Source: Plasmopara viticola
Lineage: Eukaryota; Oomycota; Peronosporomycetes; Peronosporales; Peronosporaceae
Assembly (NCBI GenBank): GCA_001695595.3
Contig: MBPM02000015.1
Span: forward strand, 992,001-1,056,000
DNA length: 64,000 nt
Direction of reading: 5' to 3'
Positions 1 to 20,234 of this stretch are shown one piece after another. The notes under the pieces were generated by a model. It worked only from the letters and a program-made list of their open reading frames with translations, did no database searches and had not been told where the DNA came from. The position numbers and the translations under genes are program-made. Within the stretch, counting starts at the first letter, position 1. The number at the start of each line of letters is the position of its first letter.

Positions 1-10267
<10,267 letters not shown>

Positions 10268-10938
10268 AGCTTCCGAAACGACTTTTTTGTCTGTGGAAGT
10301 CGTAAGTGGCACAAGAATTACTCCGTGAGCCAAAAGGCTTGCACTTCGATGCACATATCTGACCTATCGGCTTAATCGTATTGTCTCATTAACGAAATCC
10401 TGCACAAACAATGATCTGGCTATTAGACTTAGGCTGCGTTTCCGTGGAGTTTACCTTCCTAATACCATGGTATGTTTTAGCAAACTTGGCATGAATCACT
10501 GAGTAGTTCTTGAGCAAATTAAGATTGAGTCAAGCATATACTTGTTTGGTGGATGCCTTTTTCTTTTCAACTTCATTTAATAAGTTTGTATTGAGCTGAG
10601 GCACTGAATTTGATTTGAAGAGCAGGCACGAAGTGCGAGTTCCAAATCTATTGACCTTTCAATTAAAGCTTATCGTTTTGAAGGGGCATGAGTGCGTTGC
10701 TCAGGTGAGGGCAGTGCGTGAGGAGTTCGATCCAAAGACTTACAAAAAACCCCGACAAGTAGTACTGGCTATGGGCTCACGAGCAGGATTCACTATTTGT
10801 CTTAGATTAACACAAACCTTGTTCAGGAATTTGACGACGATGTTGGCTAATCAAAATCGACGAGATAGCAAAGGTAATGTACGCTTCAAAAGCTGCCTAC
10901 GCGTCCTAGGCGTCATCCGAAACATTTGGCTGATGTGA
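10268..10938 (+). repeat. Outer palindrome module Z, left copy
   Basis: This segment reappears reverse-complemented at about 21830-22793. Matching landmarks include the TTTTTTGTCTGTGGAAGTCGTA block near 10284 (right copy near 22770), the block ending AACAATGATCTGGCTATTAG near 10420, and the block beginning AGTAGTACTGGCTATGGGCT near 10758. The left copy lacks roughly 250 bases present on the right. A 107-codon open frame (10615-10938) lies inside but is broken in the other copy, so I do not call it a gene. It is probably a fragment of a mobile element; family not recognised. Confidence 0.7.
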
Positions 10939-10949
10939 CGTGGGATGGT

Positions 10950-12338
10950 CGTCACATGGGCTAGCTCGTGTTTATTCTTTTAAAGGATCCCGACGATGCC
11001 TTATGTGCCGACGGGGAAAATATGTTAGATTGAAGGTAATGCGGGGTAAGTGTGTGTCACATTGATTTATATTATTGGTGATGTGTAAGAAAAGTTATGT
11101 TTTATTGATAATCGAAAGACAGCACCTATCACTGAGGAGTTAACACATGGGCTAAGGACCACTACTTATACATACTAGCTAAAGTTTAGTCGCTTTTGGA
11201 CTTCAGTATCTAATGGTGGTCAAACGCAAGCTCCTTCTAATGACGAGACGGAGCTACAACACATGCTGTAACTGATTCAACAAAAGTGCATTTTTTCTGC
11301 GCTCGACTATTCGGATGTCAGCTAAAACAACAAACTGTGTTTGCGTAGATATGTCCTTAATTTTATTCAAAATGTCTGCAGACACGAGTAGTTGCGTTTT
11401 TGTCTCTTTTGGTTGTGTGGTCGCTTGCATGTCATAGAGCAATTTGACGGAAAGTACCGAAATACATGATTGCTTTTGATTATCGATAGATTGAATAGAA
11501 ATGTAGTTATGATTGCGACCTTGATTACTCCATATTGTTAGCCCTAGTAAGACGATCTTTGTACACATTAAGTCACAATCTTGATCGTTAAGAGTCGTTG
11601 CATAGCTGACGCGAAAGGTTCTTTTAATTTTGGGCTCGAAAGACGATATATATATCTGGCCAGAGTCATAAATATTGTGTTAAAAACACCTTTTTTGTTA
11701 CAGTCAAAAGAGCGAACAACAAGACCCGAGATCGTGAACGGCCAATCAGAGATCAACCACCTCTTTTTCTTGATGCGTTTTCTATAACGGGATCTGTGCG
11801 ACCAAGTCACACCTAGTAGCTCTTCGTAATCAATTCCAAGCCAACGCGAATTTTAATCGTCCCGAAGGCTCCAAAATACATTGTAGAGGAAGAACGCCGC
11901 GACACGTTCTTTGCTTGTGAAATCAGGCAAAGTCACGTTGGGAGCCACGGCTATAGCGCATTTTGTAGGGTGTAAGCTTAACTTTTATATAAGGTCAAAC
12001 TCAATATTGCCTTCTTTGCCTTTTCGGCAAATAAAGGCTTGGTGGGGCAGCCGAAGTTTTTGCTCTTGTCACCGACTTTCTGCGCTTGAGAAATAAACAA
12101 AATGTGCTTTGGATACACATTGAGTAGCTGTAACAAATTTGTATTGCGCAGAGGGTGCTATGGCCGCAAATATTGAGAGTCACTGCTCAATAATATCTGA
12201 AAAATGCCATTAGTGACTGGCCAAAAGAAAGGCAGACGTCTTCGCCAAATAGTTCGTTCTGCCCAAGACACGAAAATATGTCAATTCGCTTTGCGGAAAT
12301 TGCAGCCATTTGATTAAAACGAATAGAACAGTTAATTA
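10950..12338 (+). repeat. Repeat modules X and Y, left diverged copy
   Basis: Module X (about 10950-11650) matches 14355-15180 in the same orientation and 16750-17590 and 20950-21680 in reverse; a shared landmark is GAAAGACAGCACCTA near 11113. Module Y (about 11655-12338) matches 20235-20935 directly and 15190-15880 in reverse; a landmark is CGCGACACGTTCTTTGCTT near 11898. The relative orientation of X and Y here is the opposite of that in the 14.3-15.9 kb and 20.2-21.7 kb copies, so Y appears to have been inverted in this copy. A TGGCCA hexamer occurs near one breakpoint and TGGCC at the other. Module Y directly precedes the CRN/kinase pseudogene. No protein family is recognisable in either module. 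Confidence 0.7.
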
Positions 12339-12371
12339 GTGGCCAAAAAGACGTTAGATAGCCCTTGTAAC

Positions 12372-13691
12372 ATGGCCGAAGATGGGAACGCTCTGACGTC
12401 GGCTGATGCTGCTGTCGTGGATATTGAAGATGTGAATTCGTTGCGAGACGCAGTGAAGGCGAAGTGTCCGAATAATCTCGCGAACGTCGATGCGGCCGAT
12501 CTCATAGCCTTCGCGAACGATGTGGCGTTGGAGGAAGATGCACCAATTGGGTCGTTTGGTAATTCAAAGAAGGAGGCGCTCATCGTGCAAGTGCCTCGGC
12601 GCGCAGGTGTTATGGATGTTCGCAGTAATCTGAACCGGGTCCAAGTTCAATTCGCCACTGGAGAACTGAATTATCTTCTCGACAAAGACCCGGCAAGGTA
12701 TAGTTTGTTACAGTCGCTCGCTTTGACGTCCGAAGAAGCGCTTCAGATCCGTACAAGCGTTCGATCGGCGATCAAGTCTGGGACACGAAATGCCATTAAT
12801 ATCCGTGAAGGGTTTTTACTGGATGGTCCGCTCAAGTTGAGCCAAGGTCAAGCAAAATCGGCCTTCTACTATGCCTATTCCAGATTTGGTGGAATTTTGG
12901 TTGCGAAAGTGTATGGTGCGATGTACGAGCAAGTGTTTCAAAGAGAACTTGATGTCAATTTCGCATTGGGAAGTCACGCGAATATTGTTCGGTTTCTCAA
13001 GTCCTTTTCCATCGGAAATACCGAAGACGAGCAGCGGTATATCATCGTGATGCCGTTCTTTGCTCGAAGTGCTGCTGACTTGCTCACGCTACAGTCTTTA
13101 ATTGATCTTCGAGTATTGATCACCATTGCGCACGATTGCTTCAGAGCACTTTGCCATCTTCATTTGAAGAAGTATTGCTTCGCTGATTTAAAACCCGCGA
13201 ACATTATGCTTCACTTTGGGGAGCAAGGTGGCGCCACAGTAGTTGATTTTGGGGGTGCGGTGAGACTCGGGGGTCCCATTGTCGAGGTCACCGATTAATT
13301 TTGCTTGGATGTGGCTACATTGCAAGGATCGGAGCTCCTTGATTGGACATGTTTGGGAACGACGTTGGCGCAACTAGCGAATATCGACATTACCAAGTAC
13401 CACTTCAGACATGATCTCGTCAAATCCTTGAAAGACGGGCATGAACAGGTGGATCATCTCGTTGGCCGACTTATCATCAATTGCCTCGAGAACCCGAGAG
13501 AATCAAGTATCAAAGCAGCGCTTAATCGTTTGCCCACCTCCTTCTGCAACACATGTCGGGGCTAACTCACCAAGATTTTTTAATCGCGCTATGATTGTCT
13601 TGAATGCAGCTCTTCAGTCTGTGGTGAGCATTCTGGTCGAAAATTGCTCGTGCCGCCGGACACGAAGGAAGTTCGTGTTTGTGATAATTGC
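12372..13691 (+). pseudogene. Crinkler-type N-domain plus protein kinase, copy 1 (pseudogene)
   Basis: From the ATG at 12372, residues 7-75 resemble the ubiquitin-like N-terminal domain of Crinkler (CRN) effectors: a VDI segment, SLRDAVKAKCPNNL, VDAADL and a closing IVQVP. A kinase-like domain follows from about 148: VAK with K179, candidate helix-C E192, catalytic-loop FADLKPAN with D272, K274 and N277, and DFG at 292-294. A TAA at 13296-13298 cuts the kinase just after DFG; copy 2 has CAA there. The frame then reopens to 13565. Beyond two further in-frame stops (13563-13565, 13581-13583), 13545-13691 retains a C-x2-C, C-x2-C, C-x2-H, C-x2-C pattern ending RVCDNC, like a FYVE-type zinc finger. 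CRN kinases act in host cells, but this copy should not give an active protein. Kinase homology is secure; CRN and FYVE assignments are less so. No secretion signal is visible. Confidence 0.7.
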
Positions 13692-13854
13692 TTTATGTTG
13701 TGTCAGTCAGAGCACGCAGAGGAAAAAGAGGAGAACAGTAGATTTATTCAACACCGAAAGTAGTCATTTTTCATTCCTCAGTAACTCTACAATATCCGAG
13801 ATGCAAACAGAAATGAAAGCGTCAATTAATACCACTGCAGATATCAAATTCATA

Positions 13855-14208
13855 TGAGTCACCTGAGTCACCATGATTCATCACCTTTCTTTGATTGACA
13901 GCCAACTACAGTCACTCTAGATATGAGAGTCAGCATGAGTGACCGGATCACCACTTTTGGCACCCCCTTCTTTGGAGTCAATACTTTACTAGGTATGTCT
14001 CTATCATAATATACCTTTTTATAAGTGAATAGTATTGAAGTTTGATAAAAAGTGAAGACTCAGGTGACCCAGGTAAATAGAGATCCTACTACAATGACTC
14101 AAAGGATGAATAGACATCGGAATGAAATACGCTGATGAGTCACCATAGTGTTGACTCAGTGTTGTTGACTCGCAATGACTCAGTGGTGACTCAATGGTGA
14201 CTCACTCC
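13855..14208. repeat. TGACTCA-rich degenerate array, left copy
   Basis: The stretch is dense in GAGTCA and TGACTC. The densest part, 14134-14208, is a run of imperfect units of about 10-12 bases, each holding TGACTC(A) or its complement. TGACTCA is the classical bZIP (AP-1/GCN4) site, but this may just be a decayed minisatellite. The same array appears inverted at 17719-17790, with scattered copies up to about 17940. Confidence 0.7.
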
Positions 14209-14354
14209 AAATTGACATCGATAGATATTCTCGAACGATGACCCGATGATGTGATTTCCGCTGGAGCGATCCAGAGTGTGGCATCATACAAATTATGATC
14301 TCAAGCGAAGAATCCATAGAATATATAAAGCATAACCGTAGTCATATACAATGT

Positions 14355-15880
14355 GCTACTTCAGCTAGCTCGTGAATGATCTTTTCAAAGCATTTTGACG
14401 ATACCTTATGTGCTGACGGAAAATTATGTCAGATTGAAGTTGATGCGGGATCAATGTGTGTCACGTTTATCTATACTAATGTGTGGTGTATAAGAAAAGT
14501 TATTTTTACGTAACAATTGAAAGACAGCACCTACCACGGAGGAGTTAACACATGGACTAAGGACCACGCCTAATACATACTAGCTAAAGTTTAGTACTTT
14601 TCGGACATTAGCCCACATGATTGCCTATTGATTACGTGGAATTTCGATCTAAAGAAAACAGACATCAGGCAACTTGACAAATACAATTCCTTCAACGTAG
14701 TGTTATCTATCTTCAACTTGTACTGAATTAAATGATTAATGATGGTCGAAAGCAAGCTTCTTCAAGAGCCAAGACGGAGCTACAACACATGCTGTAACCG
14801 ATTTTGCAAAAAGTGCATTTTCTCTGTGCTCGACTTTCTGGCTGTCAATTGAAACGACAAACAGTGTCTGCGCAGGCTTTGTCCTTGGTTTAAAGCTTAA
14901 GTTGCAGACACGAGTAGTTGCGTTTCTGTTTCCTATGGATGTGTTGTCGCTTACTGTCATAGGGCAGATTGACGCAAAATACCGAAATGCATGATTGCTT
15001 TTGATTATCGATAGGTTGACTAAAAATGATTGCGACCTTGGTTACTTCATATTGTTAAGACGATCTTTGTACACATTAAGGCACAACTTTGATCGTTAAT
15101 AGCCACTCTTGGCTGACGCGAAAGATTCTCAAAACTTTGGACTTTAAAGACGGTATATATCCCACTAATTCGTTGTTCTATTCGTTATATCCAAATGGCT
15201 GCAATTTCCGCAAAGCGGATTGACACATATTCGTTTATTGAGCAGAACGAACTATTTGGCGAAGTCGTCTGCCTTCATTTTGGCTGGTCACTAATAGCAT
15301 ACCGTTTTTTTTCGATATTATTGAGCAACGACTCTCAATATTTGCGGTCATACCACCCTCTGCACAATGGAGATTTGTTATAGCTACTTAATGTGTATCC
15401 AATGCATATTTTGTTTACTTCACAAGCGCAGAAAGTTGGTGACAAGAGCAAAGGTTTCGGATCCCATACCATGCATTTATTTGCCGGCAAGGCAAAGAAG
15501 GCAATATTGAGCTTGACCTATTAAAAACTTAAGCTTACACCTTACACAAAACGTTACAGCCGTGGCTCCCAACGTGACTTTGCTTGATATCACAAGCAAA
15601 GAATGTGTCTCGGCGTTTTTCCTCTACTATGTATTCTGAAGCCCATGAGACGATTAAGTTTCGCGTTGGCTTAGAATTGACTACGAAGAGTAGTCAATTC
15701 TAGGAGAGAATTGATCGCACAGATCCCGTTGTAAAGAACGCATCAAGAAAAAGCGGTGGTTCGATCGCTGACTGGCCGTTCACTATCTCCGATCTTAACG
15801 GTATCAACCTATAGAATAGGCTTTTTTAGCTGTAATAAAAAAGGTGTTGTTAACGCAATATTTATGACTCCGGTCATACC
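14355..15880 (-). repeat. Repeat modules X and Y, central copy
   Basis: Reverse-complemented, this reads Y then X, the same order as the copy at 20235-21680. The X part (14355-15180) belongs to the recent inverted-repeat arm. The Y part (15190-15880) lies in the spacer and matches 11655-12338 in reverse. The element continues into 15880-16290, which matches the reverse complement of about 19740-20235. No intact coding sequence is present. Confidence 0.65.
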
Positions 15881-16733
15881 CAATACGGGCGAGTGTGGCC
15901 TGATGCTAGGCATTTTGCGATCGAAGAAGCATGAGCTTATTTAAAGCAAGCTTACGCAGGTACATACTGCTGTAAAACATGAGAGTACTATAATGTTTAT
16001 TAGGGTGGACGTGACGACATTTTCGATATCTTCCTTAGAGGTGTATAGTTCCGCTGGTAGCATCGGTTGCCAGAGATATAGAACACCGCTCGAAATGTCG
16101 ATAAAGGTTTTGAAAAGCGGATGATGTAACATTTACGACCGCTACTAAATCATTTTTTCAAGCGGGTAATATTCGTTCGCAAGTCACAATAGTCCTAGGT
16201 GGATCGCACAGTACAACAAAGAGTGGATAGCATACTTATAGTAGGGGCCACATAACAAATTTATCCATGGCGTCGCGAACGATCCCGTAGTTGACAAAAA
16301 AATCAAACCTTTGGAAAAATTTATACTTCATCTGTTCGTTGTTTCACGGAAATTGCACTTGGATTGAAGGCAGGGGTGTCAAAGTTCTTGCCTTTTTAAA
16401 TACTCAAGCTTTTGGTATTGTTAAAAGACACAGAAGAAATTTTTTTAAAGGTAGAACTCATCCTCTGTTTTACATAATAGCGAAGAAGTAGAACTTTTTA
16501 ACGATAGCTGTTTTCAACAAAAACGTCATGGATTGGCCCAAATATTCGAAAAGATACAAAATATCCATTATTGCGAGATACTCAAATGTAATGTCGAAAA
16601 ACCTTTGAAAAAAGACCTTGAATAGCCCCTTTAACATGGCCGAAGATGTGAACGTTCTGACGTCAACTGATGCTGTTGCCGTGTATTTAAAGATGTGAAT
16701 TTGTTGCGAGGCGCAGTAAAGGCGAAGTGTCCG
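15198..16733. other. Spacer of the inverted repeat, holding a third CRN fragment
   Basis: The 1.5 kb between the arms matches, reverse-complemented, about 19330-20930. It therefore carries module Y, the region upstream of the CRN gene, and the first codons of a third CRN copy. On the minus strand, 15941-16132 corresponds to the open frame at 19876-20160 but is broken by stops and frameshifts. Confidence 0.65.
15672..15702. repeat. Perfect 13-bp hairpin
   Basis: TAGAATTGACTAC and GTAGTCAATTCTA are exact reverse complements separated by GAAGA. The related Y modules near 11830 and 20435 have only one arm of the hairpin, so the second arm is specific to this copy. Confidence 0.7.
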
Positions 16734-16738
16734 CATTT
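16291..16738 (+). pseudogene. Crinkler-type gene fragment, copy 3 (truncated)
   Basis: A plus-strand relic matches the 5' region of CRN copy 2 (minus strand, about 19390-19740) and its first 30 or so codons. The conserved ATGGCCGAAGATG start is at 16636. Homology ends at 16738, inside the codons for AVKAKCP, where module X begins abruptly. A deletion before the VDI motif shifts the frame. The upstream open frame at 16291-16491 shows only weak, frameshifted similarity to the one at 19452-19733. This is a dead 5' fragment whose loss of the rest coincides with the inverted-repeat junction. Confidence 0.6.
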
Positions 16739-17718
16739 GGATATAACGAATAGAACATTAATTAGTGAGATACATACCGTCTTTAAAGTCCAAAATTTTG
16801 AGAATCTTTTGCGTCAGCCAAGAGTGGCTGTTAACGATCAAAGTTGTGCCTTAATGTGTACAAAGATCGTCTTAACAATATTTAGTAACCAAGGTCGCAA
16901 TCATTTTTAGTCAACCTATCGATAATCAAAAGCAATCATGTATTTCGGTATTTTGCGTCAATCTGCCCTATGACAGCAAGCGACAACACATCCATAGGAA
17001 ACAGAAACGCAACTACTCGTGTCTGCAACTTAAGCTTTAAACCAAGGACAAAGCCTGCGCAGACACTGTTTGTCGTTTCAATTGACAGCCAGAAAGTCGA
17101 GCACAGAGAAAATGCACTTTTTGCAAAATCGGTTACAGCATGTGTTGTAGCTCCGTCTTGGCTCTTGAAGAAGCTTGCTTTCGACCATCATTAATCATTT
17201 AATTCAGTACAAGTTGAAGATAGATAACACTACGTTGAAGGAATTGTATTTGTCAAGTTGCCTGATGTCTGTTTTCTTTAGATCGAAATTCCACGTAATC
17301 AATAGGCAATCATGTGGGCTAATGTCCGAAAAGTACTAAACTTTAGCTAGTATGTATTAGGCGTGGTCCTTAGTCCATGTGTTAACTCCTCCGTGGTAGG
17401 TGCTGTCTTGTGCTCGTAAAAATAACTTTTCTTATACACCACACATTAGTATAGATAAACGTGACACACATTGATCCCGCATCAACTTCAATCTGACATA
17501 ATTTTCCGTCAGCACATAAGGTATCGTCAAAATGCTTTAAAAAGATCAAACACGAGCTAGCTGAAGTAGCACATTGTATATGACTACGGTTATGCTTTAT
17601 ATATTCTATGGATTCTTCGCTTGAGATCATAATTTGTATGATGCCACACTCTGGATCGCTCCAGCGGAAATCACATCATCGGGTCATCGTTCGAGAATAT
17701 CTATCGATGTCAATTTGG

Positions 17719-17940
17719 AGTGAGTCACCATTGAGTCACCACTGAGTCATTGCGAGTCAACAACACTGAGTCAACACTATGGTGACTCATCAGCGTATTT
17801 CATTCCGATGTCTATTCATCCTCTGAGTCATTGTAGTAGGATCTCAATTTACCTAATTTTTATCAAACTCCAATACTATTCACTTATAAAAAGGTATATT
17901 ATGATAGAGACATAATCATGGTGACTCAGGTGACTCATAT
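17719..17940. repeat. TGACTCA-rich degenerate array, right copy
   Basis: This is the reverse complement of the left array. The dense part is 17719-17790, with repeated GAGTCA/TGACTC units about 10-12 bases apart. Part of the flanking sequence seen near 13880-14000 on the left is missing here. Confidence 0.65.
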
Positions 17941-18056
17941 GAATTTGATATCTGCAGTGGTATTAATTACCGCTTTCATTTTTGTTTGCATCTCGGATAT
18001 TGTAGAGTTACTGAGGAATGAATAATGCCTACTATCGGTGTTGAATAAATCTACTC

Positions 18057-19389
18057 TGACTGACACAACATAAAGCAATTATCACAAACACGAACTTTCT
18101 TCGTGTCCGGCGGCTCAAGCAATTTTCGACCAAAATGCTCACCACAGACTGAAGAGCTGCATTTAAGACAATCATAGCGCGATCAAAAAATCTTGGTGAG
18201 TTAGCCCCGACATGTGTTGCAGAAGGAGGTGGGCAAACGATTAGGCGCTGCTTTGATACTTAATTCACTCGGGTTCTCGAGGCAATTGATGATAAGTCGG
18301 CCAACGAGATGATCCACCTGTTCATGCCCGTCTTTCAAGGATTTGACGAGATCATGTCTGAAGTGGTACTTGGTAATGTCGATATTCGCTAGTTGCGCCA
18401 ACGTCGTTCCCAAACATGTCCAATCAAGGAGCTCCGATCCTTGCAATGTAGCCACATCCAAGCAAAATTGATCGGTGACCTCGACAATGGGACCCCCGAG
18501 TCTCACCGCACCCCCAAAATCAACTACTGTGGCGCCACCTTGCTCCCCAAAGTGAAGCATAATGTTCGCGGGTTTTAAATCAGCGAAGCAATACTTCTTC
18601 GAATGGCAAAGTGCTCTGAAGCAATCGTGCGCATTGGTGATCAATGCTCGAAGATCAATTGGAGACTGTAGCGTGAGCAAGTCAGCAGCACTTCGAGCAA
18701 AGAACGGCATCACGATGATATACCGCTGCTCGTCTTCGGTGTTTACGATGGAAAAGGACTTGAGAAACCGAACAATATTCGCGTGACTTCCCAATGCGAA
18801 ATTGACATCAAGTTCTCTTTGAAACACTTGCTTGTACATCGCACCATACACTTTCGCAACCAAAATTCCACCAAATCTGGAATAGGCATAGTAGAAGGCC
18901 GATTTTGCTTGACCTTGGCTCAACTTGAGCGGACCATCCAGTTAAATCCCTTCACGGATATTAATGGCATTTTCGTGTCCCAGACTTGATCGCCGATCGA
19001 ACGCTTGTACGGATCTGAAGAGCTTCTTCGGACGTCAAAGCGAGCGACTGTAACAAACTATACCTTGCCGGGTCTTTGTCGAGAAGATAGTTTAGTTCTC
19101 CATTGGCGAATTGAACTTGAACCCGGTTCAGATTACTGCGAACATCCATAACACCTGCGCGCCGAGGCACTTGCACGATGAGCGCATCCTTCTTTGATCC
19201 ACCGAACGACCCAATTGGTGCATCTTCCTTCAACGCCACATCGTTCGCGAAGGCTATGAGATCGGCCGCATCGACGTTCGCGAGATTATTCGGACACTTC
19301 GCCTTCACTGCGTCTCGCAACGAAACCACATCTCCAATATCCATGACAGCAGCATCAGCTGACGTCAGAGCGTTCCCATCTTCGGCCAT
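18057..19389 (-). pseudogene. Crinkler-type N-domain plus protein kinase, copy 2 (pseudogene)
   Basis: The start codon is at 19389-19387. The N-domain (SLRDAVKAKCPNNL, VDAADL, IVQVP) is intact up to a one-base gain in the T-run at 18970-18973 (four Ts against three in copy 1), which shifts the frame after codon 138 or so. In the original frame, a TAA at 18944-18942 follows soon after. The kinase part then stays open to 18201, with VAK, FADLKPAN and DFG present. It retains CAA (Gln) where copy 1 has its nonsense codon, and lacks six bases before the catalytic loop. The zinc-finger remnant downstream (about 18200-18060) carries the same first stop as copy 1 and a TGA in place of the second. Its lesions differ from those of copy 1, but the stops ahead of the finger are shared. 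Confidence 0.7.
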
Positions 19390-19451
19390 GTTACAAGGGC
19401 TATCTAACGTCTTTTTGATTGTAGGTATCTCGACATTGCATTTAACTATTT

Positions 19452-19733
19452 CTATATAATGGATATTTTGTATCTTTCCAAATATTTAAGCCAATCGATG
19501 ACGTTTTTGTGTAAAACAGCTGTCTTTAAAAGCTCTACTTTTTCGCTATTAGGTAAAACAAAATTGGGTTCTATCTTTATAAGTTCTACTTTTGTGTCTT
19601 TTAACAACATCAAAAGCTCAAGTTCGTAGAGATGCAACGCCTTTGACACCCCTGCCTTATCAAATTGCACCTGCCGTGACACAACAACCAGATGAAGTAT
19701 TAACTTTTCCAAATCTTTGGATTTTTTCGTCAA
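19452..19733 (-). pseudogene. Open frame upstream of CRN copy 2
   Basis: A 93-codon minus-strand frame rich in Leu, Val and Lys ends 63 bases before the CRN start codon, in a different reading frame. A shorter, rearranged relative lies at 16291-16491 upstream of CRN fragment 3. It may be the 5' coding part of the ancestral gene or an unrelated upstream exon. I do not recognise it. Because it moves with the CRN sequence in two copies, it is probably part of the same unit, now decayed. Confidence 0.3.
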
Positions 19734-19875
19734 CTACGGAATCGTTCGCGACGCCCATGAATGTATTTGTTATGTGGTCCTACTAGAAATATGCTATCCA
19801 CTCTTGGTTGTATTGTGCTATCCACCGAGGACTATTGTGACTTGCGAACAAATGTTACCCGCTTGGAAAAATGAG

Positions 19876-20160
19876 TTAGTAGCGGTCGTAAATGTTACAC
19901 CACCCCCTTTTCAAATACTTCATCCACTTTTGAGCGGTATCTTTTACATCTTTTACATCTCTGGCAACCGATGCTACCAGCGAAACTAAACACCTCTTCG
20001 AAATTGTCGTCACGTCCTTACGGATAAAGAATATAGTACTCTCATGTTTAACTGCAGTATGTACCTGCGTAAGCTTTCTTTGAAGGGCCCTACGCTTAAT
20101 AGTGGCAAGAGCATGATCTACCAAAGCCTCGCTATGCAGATTTGGAAGACCAGCTCTCAT
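19876..20160 (-). CDS. Hypothetical short protein upstream of CRN copy 2
   Basis: This 94-codon frame opens with ATG and is basic and helical-looking, with several Lys/Arg-rich segments and a VKDVKDTAQKW stretch. Its copy in the spacer (minus strand, about 15941-16132) is disrupted by stops and frameshifts, so if it was once an exon of the CRN/kinase unit it survives open only here. No family is recognised and no signal peptide is evident. It may well be chance or relic. Confidence 0.2.
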   Translation of the reverse strand: MRAGLPNLHSEALVDHALATIKRRALQRKLTQVHTAVKHESTIFFIRKDVTTISKRCLVSLVASVARDVKDVKDTAQKWMKYLKRGWCNIYDRY

Positions 20161-20234
20161 GGTCTATATCCGCCAAGCTCATGCTTCTTTGATCGCAGAA
20201 AGCCTAGCATCAAGCCACACTCGCCCATATTGGG

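Larger units (their letters stand above)
12345..15197 (+). repeat. Left arm of recent 2.7-2.9 kb inverted repeat
   Basis: This arm pairs with the reverse complement of 16734-19416. The outer edge is the shared AAAAAGACGTTAGATAGCCC at 12345 and 19416. The inner edge is CCAAATG ending at 15197, matching 16734-16740. The arms are nearly identical in places: the 74-codon frames at 14736-14960 and 16970-17194 differ by one residue in translation. The arm holds CRN/kinase pseudogene 1, the TGACTCA-rich array and module X. The left arm is about 170 bases longer, from small indels, mostly downstream of the pseudogene. Confidence 0.85.
16734..19416 (-). repeat. Right arm of recent inverted repeat
   Basis: This is the reverse complement of 12345-15197. 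It holds module X (about 16750-17590), the TGACTCA-rich array and CRN/kinase pseudogene 2. The inner end at 16734 abuts CRN fragment 3 and the outer end lies 27 bases upstream of the pseudogene start codon. Differences from the left arm are mostly single bases, short indels and a shortened stretch near 17850-17950. Confidence 0.85.

Noticed and set aside
14736..14960. 74-codon minus-strand frame, nearly identical at 16970-17194 on the plus strand
   Set aside because: The identity comes from the recent inverted duplication, not coding constraint; the more diverged X copies at 11.3 kb and 21.2 kb do not keep it.
15750..15790. GGTTCGATCG resembling a tRNA B-box
   Set aside because: No A-box or cloverleaf surrounds it, and the aligned Y modules lack the motif.
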